A program made the translations under genes and the position numbers. A DNA stretch of 11,510 nucleotides from JAODBQ01 sp038213195 (GTDB lineage Bacteria > Actinomycetota > Acidimicrobiia > Acidimicrobiales > Ilumatobacteraceae): contig JBBQTN010000173.1 of assembly GCA_038213195.1 (NCBI GenBank), forward strand, positions 1 through 11,510, read 5' to 3'. The notes beneath the pieces were generated by a model. The model had not been told where the DNA came from. It did no database searches and saw only the letters and a list, made by a program, of their open reading frames with translations. Each line of letters starts with the position of its first letter. The stretch's first letter is position 1. Shown one piece after another: positions 6,549 to 11,510 of this stretch.

Positions 6549-7751
6549 TCAGTTGATCGACCACTCCGGGTACATGGTGACGACCCCGTCGAACAGCTCG
6601 CGCAGCGGTCCGGTCATCACGTCGAACCGCAGTGCGCGGGCGAGGTGGTCGAAGACGTGCTGGATGTTGTAGTCGGTGATTGCGACGTCGAAGTCGTAGG
6701 TGCCGTGGAGCAGGGCGACCTTGGGGATTCGGATCTCGACGGTGCCCTCGCCGCTGACAGACGGCGGGACGTTGTCGTTGTCCCGCCCGGTCGGCGCTGT
6801 GATGGTCTGCCCGCCGAGTGTGCGGATCGAGATCTGGAAGACTGGGCGCTCGATCCTCTCGGTCGCCTCGTAGTGCAGACGGAACATGATCTCGTCGTTG
6901 GTCCTGAACCGCTTGACCGGGATCGGGCTGCCATTGACGAGCAGCTCGACCTTGGTCACGCGCACCTCGCCCGACCCACGGCGGGTGGTGCCCTCGCTGC
7001 CCTCGACCCGGTCGCCGAGCATCGTTCCTCGATACGACTCGATGAGGTCCCCCGGGTCCCCCGCGCCGGCAATCTTGCCACGAGTGAGCCAGATTGCGCG
7101 ATCACACATGCTCTGCACGCTGCCGAGGTCGTGCGTCACCAGCACGATGGTCCGGCCTTCGTTGCGGAACTCGACGAACTTCTCCAGACACCGCTGCTGG
7201 AACGTGATGTCGCCGACCGCGAGGATCTCGTCGATGATCAGCAGGCGCGGATCGACATTGATCGCGATGGCGAACGCCAGGCGCACGTACATCCCTGACG
7301 AGTACGTCTTCACGGGCGATTCGATGAATTCCCACAGCTGCGAGAAGTCGACGATCTCGTCGAACCGCTGGGCGATGTCCTTGCGACCCATGCCGAGGAT
7401 CGCCGCGTTGAGGAAGATGTTGTCCCGCCCTGACAGCTCGGGATGGAAGCCGGCGCCGAGCTCGAGCAACGCAGACATCCGCCGGTGCACGGTCGCGGAT
7501 CCCTTGTTCGGCACGAGGATCCCGGCCATGCACTTGAGCAACGTCGACTTGCCCGACCCGTTGTGCCCGATGATCCCGAACACCTCGCCTTCGTCGACGC
7601 TGAAGGACACGTCGTCGACGGCGACGAACTCCTCGTAGACGTTGCGCTTGCCGCCCGACGCGATGAGCTGTTTGAGCGAGTTGTTCTTCTCCTTGTGGAG
7701 CTTGAACGTCTTGGTGAGGTGGTCCACCTCGACCACGTGAGCGGGAGGCAT
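6549..7751 (-). CDS. wzt: polysaccharide ABC exporter ATPase with C-terminal glycan-binding domain (Wzt type)
   Basis: A 400-residue protein in two parts. Residues 1-245 are an ABC ATPase with Walker A G-H-N-G-S-G-K-S-T (62-70), signature Y-S-S-G-M (150-154), Walker B L-L-I-I-D-E (170-175), D-loop A-V-G-D (178-181) and switch His207. The short form Y-S-S-G-M-Y-x-R-L-A-F-A is typical of the polysaccharide and teichoic-acid exporter subfamily. Residues about 262-400 form an extra beta-rich domain of the Wzt C-terminal type. In E. coli O8/O9a the equivalent domain binds the capped, non-reducing end of the glycan and is needed for export. Exporters without it (for example TagH or KpsT types) do not need a cap. 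It pairs with the permease encoded 4 bases upstream. Its start at ATG 7751 has a good ribosome site, and the length fits cap-reading Wzt proteins. Confidence 0.93.
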   Translation of the reverse strand: MPPAHVVEVDHLTKTFKLHKEKNNSLKQLIASGGKRNVYEEFVAVDDVSFSVDEGEVFGIIGHNGSGKSTLLKCMAGILVPNKGSATVHRRMSALLELGAGFHPELSGRDNIFLNAAILGMGRKDIAQRFDEIVDFSQLWEFIESPVKTYSSGMYVRLAFAIAINVDPRLLIIDEILAVGDITFQQRCLEKFVEFRNEGRTIVLVTHDLGSVQSMCDRAIWLTRGKIAGAGDPGDLIESYRGTMLGDRVEGSEGTTRRGSGEVRVTKVELLVNGSPIPVKRFRTNDEIMFRLHYEATERIERPVFQISIRTLGGQTITAPTGRDNDNVPPSVSGEGTVEIRIPKVALLHGTYDFDVAITDYNIQHVFDHLARALRFDVMTGPLRELFDGVVTMYPEWSIN

Positions 7752-7755
7752 CGCG

Positions 7756-8553
7756 CTACATCTCCTCTGCGAACCGGGGCGCCAGCTTGTTGAATGCCCA
7801 CACCCCGAAGAAGAACATCCCGAACGCCAGCACCACCAGTTCGAGGATGCGACCGGGACCGGGGAAGCGCAGGTCGTACATGATGTTGTGCACGGCGGTG
7901 ATGAAGCTTCCGGTGGGCCCGTAGTTGGCGATCAACACCAGCGCACGCAGTGACACGTTGGCCGGGTCATAGATCACCGGCGTGGAGTAGAACAGGATCT
8001 GGGCGAGTATGCCCCACAGGTAGTTGACGTCGTGGTAGAAGACGTTCGCGGCGCTCAGCGTCAGTGCCAGGCCGGTGGTGAACAGCGCCAGCAGGCACAG
8101 CACCAGCAGCAATGGCGGCAGCCACGGCAGCACCATGTTGCCACCGATCAGCATCGCCGTGATCAGGATCACCAGTTCGAGCATCATCGTCACGAACTGG
8201 GCGATGATCACGGAGAAGACCAGGTGCTCCTTGGGGAACTGGACCTTCTTGATCAGGCCGGCGCCTCCCTGGACCGCGCCCATCGAGATGCCGACCGAGA
8301 TCTGGAAGAAGTTGAACGGGACCAGCCCGCTGAGGAAGTACAGCGGGAAGTTGTGCAGGCCACCGGGGTTGCCGACCGGTGGCGTCGCCTTGAACACGTA
8401 CAGGAAGATCACTGAGAAGATCAGCATCTGCGAGAGCGGGTTGAGCAGGCTCCAGGCCCAGCCGAGAACCGACTTCTTGTAGCGGGTGCGCAGCTCCCGC
8501 AGCGACAGCAGGTACAGCAGGTTGCGACTCGCCGCCGCCGATCGAAGAGACAT
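7756..8553 (-). CDS. wzm: polysaccharide ABC exporter permease (Wzm type, ABC-2)
   Basis: A 265-residue integral membrane protein of ABC-2 permease type, the usual length for Wzm/TagG proteins. The N-terminus L-R-E-L-R-T-R-Y-K-K-S-V-L-G-W-A-W is the amphipathic coupling and gate helix typical of this family. About six hydrophobic spans follow (near residues 40-55, 70-90, 110-140, 145-170, 178-195 and 235-255). Also present are V-Q-F-P-K-E (104-109) and F-Y-S-T-P-V-I-Y-D (about 188-196), both recurrent in polysaccharide exporters. It forms the transmembrane channel through which a lipid-linked glycan is moved out by the ATPase encoded next. The ATG at 8553 has no recognisable ribosome site, but a TACACT box lies 10 bases ahead, so a leaderless transcript from an internal promoter is possible. 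It follows the two-domain glycosyltransferase gene after a 40-base gap, the largest inside the operon. Confidence 0.93.
   Translation of the reverse strand: MSLRSAAASRNLLYLLSLRELRTRYKKSVLGWAWSLLNPLSQMLIFSVIFLYVFKATPPVGNPGGLHNFPLYFLSGLVPFNFFQISVGISMGAVQGGAGLIKKVQFPKEHLVFSVIIAQFVTMMLELVILITAMLIGGNMVLPWLPPLLLVLCLLALFTTGLALTLSAANVFYHDVNYLWGILAQILFYSTPVIYDPANVSLRALVLIANYGPTGSFITAVHNIMYDLRFPGPGRILELVVLAFGMFFFGVWAFNKLAPRFAEEM
7761..7768 (-). promoter_or_regulatory. ribosome binding site of the wzt-like gene
   Basis: AGAGGAGA on the minus strand, 9 bases before ATG 7751 and inside the final codons of the permease gene. It is the best Shine-Dalgarno match among the minus-strand genes and fixes the start of the ATPase. 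Its position suggests the two exporter subunits are translated in a coordinated way. Confidence 0.7.
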
Positions 8554-8563
8554 AAGCGGGCGC

Positions 8564-8569
8564 AGTGTA
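8564..8569 (-). promoter_or_regulatory. possible -10 box ahead of the permease gene
   Basis: TACACT on the minus strand ends 10 bases before ATG 8553, so transcription would start at or near the ATG and give a leaderless mRNA, which is common in actinobacteria. No good -35 is visible at normal spacing. A six-base match of this quality can easily occur by chance, so this is weak. Confidence 0.25.
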
Positions 8570-8593
8570 CCGACGGGCCTCAGAACGCCCTGG

Positions 8594-10474
8594 TCACTGT
8601 TGACGTGCCTCGGGCCACGGCAGCGCAGGGTGCCGGAGCCGGATCGCGGCGAGCGCGTCCTCGTGGCCGAGGTTCGTCAGCGCGATCATCGAGCCCTGTC
8701 CGACGCGGTATCGGCCGAGGATCTCCGGCACCAGGCGAGCGTGACCGCCGGTCCCTGCGAGGCGCAGCCACAGGTCCCAGTCCTCCCAGCCGAACACCTC
8801 AGCGTCGCCCCTGTAGCCCCCGAGGCGTTGCCACGCCGACCTGCGGATCATCGCCTGGGCATCGATGTAGTTCGCCTCGCACAACCGCCGGACGTCCCAC
8901 TCGAACGCGCTGCGCACGTTGCGGGCGTCACCGAAGTCCTCGAGGATGCCGTACGCCGCGGCGGCGTCGGGCTCACGGCCGAGGGCGTCCGCCAGCCTGC
9001 GCAGACAGTTCGGGTACACGCTGTTGTCGGCGTCGAGGACCATCACCAGGTCTGCCCGTGCCGCTGCGAACGCGGTGTTGCGCGCCGCGGCGAGGCCCTC
9101 GTTGGCGTCCTTGCCGAGCAGCACCATCGGCACGTCGGGATGAGCATCGAGGAACTCGCGCACGACCGCACGGCTGCGATCAGTGGCGTGGTCGTCGACC
9201 ACGACCACCTCGAACGTGATGCCCTCACAGGCGGCAACGCTGGTGAGCGCGTTCGTGATCGCGTCGGCGTAGTTGTACAGCGACACGGCCACGGTTACCG
9301 CCGGCCGAGCGGTCGCGTACGAGAAGGTCTCGACGCGCTCGACGTGCTGTTGCGCACCGTGGCGCAGCAGGCAGCGGACGCCGTCGATGCGGCGCACGTC
9401 GGCGCTCTCCGCCATCGCCAGTGACTTCGCCCGCCGGCGGGTCTCGACGAACGGCCTGAACGCCGGCAGCCGTACGGGCGGCATCACCTGCGAGGAACCG
9501 AGTCGCCAACGCGTCGATCGCGGTATCCGACGCGCGGCGTGCACCGCAAGCCGCGGGACGACGTCATGCTCCAGATGGTCGAGCATCCGGCCGACCGAGT
9601 GACGGAGTGCGAGCGGGCCGCTGACCGTCTCGAACGCTGCGTCGGCGATATGGCGGAGACGCTGGGGATCGTCCAGCAGCCCGTCCAGCGTGGCGCCGAG
9701 CTCGGGCGCGCAGGCCTCGACGAAGTGGACGCCGGCGACCAATGGCGCGTAGCCGTCCGACGGCTCGCTCACCACGACGCAGCGGTTGGCCATCGCCTCG
9801 ACCATCCGCGCCCACTCGAAGTACGCAGGCCGTTGCGCGCCGGCCGACCGCGCGCGGTGGATGTTCAACAGCGTGCGCGACCCGGAGAGCAGGCGGTGCT
9901 TGTCTGCTCCGAAGACCGCCCCGGGTGTGTCCGCCCGTATCGGTCGATCGAACCGCGAGAGGTGCAGCTGCGCACCCCGCCGCACGAGCAGCGGAGCGAG
10001 ATCGGCGAGCACCCGCCCGCGCCGCTGATCCAGCCCGCCGATGAACAGCGCGTCGCTGGTGCGGTCGACCCTCGCCGCGGACAGCATCGACGGCACCGCG
10101 CCGAGGCGCAGGTGATGGGCGTCGACGCCGGCGGCGCGCAGCGCGTCGACACCGTGGGCGTTGATGTCGTACGCGACGCGTCCGAGGCGTGCGGCGTCCA
10201 GCGTCAGGTCGAACCAGGTCGTTCCCGGCTGCTCGGTGCCGATGCACACGCTCGCTGCAGCGGCGCGCTGGAGCTCCGCTGTCGATGCGACGAACAGCTC
10301 GAAGAACTCGTGCGGGGCGACGACGAGGTTCAGCGAGCCGTCCGCGTGGGGGAGCCGTCCGTCGACCATCCGGGCGTCGCGACCCGACAGCCTCGCCGCC
10401 TCCACGATCCACTGGGCGATCTCGGTCATGAAGGCGTTGCCGCGCGCGGCGACGAAGACGTTGACGGGAGCCAC
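8594..10474 (-). CDS. two-domain glycosyltransferase: GT-B-like N-terminus fused to GT2
   Basis: A 626-residue cytosolic protein. The N-terminal half (about 1-310) looks like a GT-B enzyme of the CgeB/'glycosyl transferases group 1' kind, with D-A-L-F-I-G-G-L-D (141-149), T-L-L-N-I-H-R (201-207) and FEWARMVEAMANRCVVVSE (219-237), the usual donor-binding end. A linker of about 75 residues leads to a GT-A family 2 domain (about 392-595). That domain has VTVAVSLYNY (393-402), V-V-V-D-D-H-A-T-D (424-432), a metal-binding D-A-D (481-483), and the E-D-W-D-L-W-L-R motif (564-571) that supplies the usual catalytic acid of inverting GT2 enzymes. The two halves probably add two different sugars to the growing glycan, perhaps the adaptor region before polymerisation. 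The start is GTG 10474, 2 bases after the stop of the preceding gene, without a clear ribosome site, so translation is likely coupled. Donor and acceptor cannot be read from the sequence. Confidence 0.88.
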   Translation of the reverse strand: MAPVNVFVAARGNAFMTEIAQWIVEAARLSGRDARMVDGRLPHADGSLNLVVAPHEFFELFVASTAELQRAAAASVCIGTEQPGTTWFDLTLDAARLGRVAYDINAHGVDALRAAGVDAHHLRLGAVPSMLSAARVDRTSDALFIGGLDQRRGRVLADLAPLLVRRGAQLHLSRFDRPIRADTPGAVFGADKHRLLSGSRTLLNIHRARSAGAQRPAYFEWARMVEAMANRCVVVSEPSDGYAPLVAGVHFVEACAPELGATLDGLLDDPQRLRHIADAAFETVSGPLALRHSVGRMLDHLEHDVVPRLAVHAARRIPRSTRWRLGSSQVMPPVRLPAFRPFVETRRRAKSLAMAESADVRRIDGVRCLLRHGAQQHVERVETFSYATARPAVTVAVSLYNYADAITNALTSVAACEGITFEVVVVDDHATDRSRAVVREFLDAHPDVPMVLLGKDANEGLAAARNTAFAAARADLVMVLDADNSVYPNCLRRLADALGREPDAAAAYGILEDFGDARNVRSAFEWDVRRLCEANYIDAQAMIRRSAWQRLGGYRGDAEVFGWEDWDLWLRLAGTGGHARLVPEILGRYRVGQGSMIALTNLGHEDALAAIRLRHPALPWPEARQQ

Positions 10475-10476
10475 GC

Positions 10477-10770
10477 TCAGTTCGTCCGCGTGACGATGCG
10501 CAACGCCTTCGCCGGTGCTCGACCGAGCTTGCGCACGGCACGCCGCAGGACGCCCAGCTTGTCCGGATGGTCGCGCGCGTCGCGCAGGATCTCGCGGAGC
10601 AGCGCGTTGCGGCTGACCTCCGCCGGCAGCGCCTCGGCCAGCGCGCGCACCTCGGCACGCCGCGCAAGCGCACCCTCGCGGAGCACGTCGAGCGCGGCCT
10701 CCGCGGTTTCGACACGACGCCGCAGCTCGAGGTTCTCGGCGCGCAGCAGTTCCAGTTCGGTCGGCGCCAT
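10477..10770 (-). CDS. small coiled-coil protein of unknown function, first gene of the operon
   Basis: A 97-residue protein that I do not recognise. Residues 5-48 (starting E-L-E-L-L-R-A-E-N-L-E-L-R-R-R-V) have leucine/alanine heptads and look like a dimerising coiled coil. Residues 52-90 are a basic helical tail (L-L-R-E-I-L-R-D, then K-L-G-V-L-R-R-A-V-R-K-L) that could bind membrane lipid or a partner. There is no signal peptide or membrane span. It lies 2 bases upstream of the two-domain glycosyltransferase gene, so it may be a scaffold for that enzyme; this is inference from position only. I chose ATG 10770. The same frame continues open to 11208, but that extension is Arg/His-rich and runs antisense to the divergent gene. 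The short length and lack of a ribosome site leave some doubt, yet the reading frame has clear protein-like heptads. Confidence 0.68.
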   Translation of the reverse strand: MAPTELELLRAENLELRRRVETAEAALDVLREGALARRAEVRALAEALPAEVSRNALLREILRDARDHPDKLGVLRRAVRKLGRAPAKALRIVTRTN

Positions 10771-10777
10771 CCGTGGT

Positions 10778-10782
10778 AAGGA
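10778..10782 (+). promoter_or_regulatory. ribosome binding site of the divergent gene
   Basis: AAGGA on the plus strand, 9 bases before ATG 10792. The same bases read on the minus strand are part of TATCCTT, a -10-like box 8 bases ahead of ATG 10770. Confidence 0.5.
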
Positions 10783-10784
10783 TA
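10779..10784 (-). promoter_or_regulatory. possible -10 box of the polysaccharide operon
   Basis: TATCCT on the minus strand lies 8 bases before ATG 10770, the first gene of the operon. It would give a transcript starting almost at the ATG, which would explain why no Shine-Dalgarno sequence is seen there. No convincing -35 is found within the divergent coding region. The gap between the two divergent starts is only 21 bases. Confidence 0.3.
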
Positions 10785-10791
10785 CGCGGGT

Positions 10792-11510
10792 ATGTCGTCC
10801 GGCCAGGCGAGTGAACGTGCTGCGACCGGCGCCTCGCCTGCGGCCGGCACGAACGTGCTGCTCGTGGTGCCGCAGGGCAGCTACGCGATCGAGCCCCTCG
10901 CCGCGACCCTCCGGCTGCACCACCCCGATTGGCCCATCAGCGCGGTGTGGTGCGGCGACCCGCAACTGCGTCCCTATGCGCCGGCGAACGTGCGCTGGGC
11001 GGAGCTCGCGCACGCTGGCCACGCGTGGGAGCGCGAGCTCGTCGGCTCGAAGCCGCCGCACGTCGAGTGGCGCAAGGCGCTCGCCTCGACGCGCTCGGCC
11101 ATCGCCGGCGGCGTGGAGCGGGTGGTGCTCCTGTGGGTCGGCTCCATCGGCGTGCTCGGCCCGATCGGTGAGCTCGCCTGTGGCACTGGTCTCACGGCGG
11201 TTCCGCACGTCCTCGGCGAGCTCGACTTCGACGGTCTCGCGCCGTCAGAGTCCGACCTCCTCGACGCCGGTCCGTTCAGCGCCGGCGCCGCCGCCTTCGG
11301 CCGAGACGCGATCCCGATCATCGACTGGCTCATGCCCCGGCTCGCCGACCAGGCGGTCTCGGTCGGGCGCTGGCTCGGACGCGCCGGCGAGATCTTCGGG
11401 GTGATTCGTGTCGAGTCCGATGCCATCGGCGCAGGACCCTGGCGGTGGCCGGTGGGCGACGTTCGCCTGCTCGACGTGCCGGGCTTCGACGTGGACCAGC
11501 CCTGGATGGT
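10792..11510 (+). CDS. divergent sugar-transferase-like protein, unknown function (partial, 3' end cut)
   Basis: This frame is open without a stop from ATG 10792 to the end of the window, giving 239 residues and an unfinished codon. A ribosome site, AAGGA, is 9 bases ahead. After about 20 residues of Ser/Ala-rich lead there is a beta-strand-like start N-V-L-L-V-V-P-Q-G (21-29). Then come R-L-H-H-P-D-W-P-I-S-A-V-W (41-53), VVLLWVGSIGVLGPIGEL (111-128) and, near the cut end, VRLLDVPGFDVDQPW (224-238). The order and spacing recall actinobacterial nucleotide-diphospho-sugar transferase-like proteins, which typically have Y-L-D-A-D-x-x-V-L-G-P-L-x-E-L in the middle and D-P-G-Y-N-V-x-Y-W near the end. 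Here the D-A-D position reads V-G-S, so a metal-dependent transferase activity is doubtful. The resemblance is from memory of the motif pattern only. It is transcribed away from the polysaccharide operon but probably belongs to the same functional region. Confidence 0.72.
   Translation, partial: MSSGQASERAATGASPAAGTNVLLVVPQGSYAIEPLAATLRLHHPDWPISAVWCGDPQLRPYAPANVRWAELAHAGHAWERELVGSKPPHVEWRKALASTRSAIAGGVERVVLLWVGSIGVLGPIGELACGTGLTAVPHVLGELDFDGLAPSESDLLDAGPFSAGAAAFGRDAIPIIDWLMPRLADQAVSVGRWLGRAGEIFGVIRVESDAIGAGPWRWPVGDVRLLDVPGFDVDQPWM

Noticed and set aside
8554..8593. A possible hairpin (GGGC with GCCC) in the 40-base gap before the permease gene
   Set aside because: The stem is only four pairs with an eight-base loop and no T-run, so it is not distinguishable from chance at this GC content.
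10771..11208. An N-terminal extension of the small coiled-coil protein by 146 codons
   Set aside because: The added part is Arg/His/Gly-rich, has no domain-like pattern and is antisense to the divergent gene. The heptads start right after ATG 10770.
9539..11404. A 621-codon open frame on the plus strand opposite the two-domain glycosyltransferase and into the divergent gene
   Set aside because: It becomes a low-complexity Arg/Ser/Ala run in its second half and conflicts with the well-motivated plus-strand frame from 10792 and with the minus-strand glycosyltransferase.
1..11510. tRNA, rRNA, CRISPR repeats, riboswitches or toxin-antitoxin genes
   Set aside because: I saw no repeated spacer structure, no tRNA-like sequence and no gap long enough for a structured leader. 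Nearly every base belongs to one of the nine coding regions.

Overview
This is a high-GC window, coding on almost every base, from what looks like an actinobacterium. An acidimicrobial lineage is possible, but I infer that only from composition, GTG starts and protein flavour. It holds most of a cell-surface polysaccharide locus. Seven genes are packed head to tail on the minus strand from about 10770 down to 172. They are separated by 2-40 bases or overlap, so they are probably one operon.

In order of transcription the seven genes are: a 97-residue coiled-coil protein (10770-10477); a two-domain glycosyltransferase with an N-terminal GT-B-like half and a C-terminal GT-A (family 2) half (10474-8594); the permease of an ABC-2 polysaccharide exporter, Wzm type (8553-7756); its ATPase, Wzt type, with the extra C-terminal domain that in known systems binds the finished glycan (7751-6549); a SAM-dependent methyltransferase with a long N-terminal coiled coil (6538-5003); a 1094-residue protein with three GT4-type glycosyltransferase modules in tandem (5006-1722); and a multi-membrane-span GT-C glycosyltransferase of the PMT/ArnT type (1734-172).

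The set resembles the ABC-transporter-dependent route known from E. coli O8/O9a. There, a multi-module GT4 enzyme (WbdA) polymerises a lipid-linked chain. A coiled-coil protein carrying a methyltransferase (WbdD) caps the chain and sets its length. Wzm/Wzt exports it, with the Wzt C-terminal domain reading the cap. Here the methyltransferase has its coiled coil on the N-terminal side, and the host is probably a Gram-positive-type organism without LPS. The polymer is therefore unknown. The GT-C enzyme would act on the outer face, perhaps decorating the exported glycan. No chain-initiating phosphoglycosyltransferase and no nucleotide-sugar synthesis gene is present in the window.

At the right edge a divergent plus-strand gene (10792 to beyond 11510) starts only 21 bases from the operon's first gene. 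It looks like a distant relative of sugar-nucleotide transferase-like proteins, but the place where a DxD motif would be expected reads V-G-S. At the left edge the last 44 codons of an ISL3-type transposase, with its inverted repeat, end about 30 bases beyond the stop of the GT-C gene. An insertion sequence therefore borders the operon's 3' end. No gene-free stretch exceeds about 40 bases. I saw no tRNA, rRNA, CRISPR or riboswitch.
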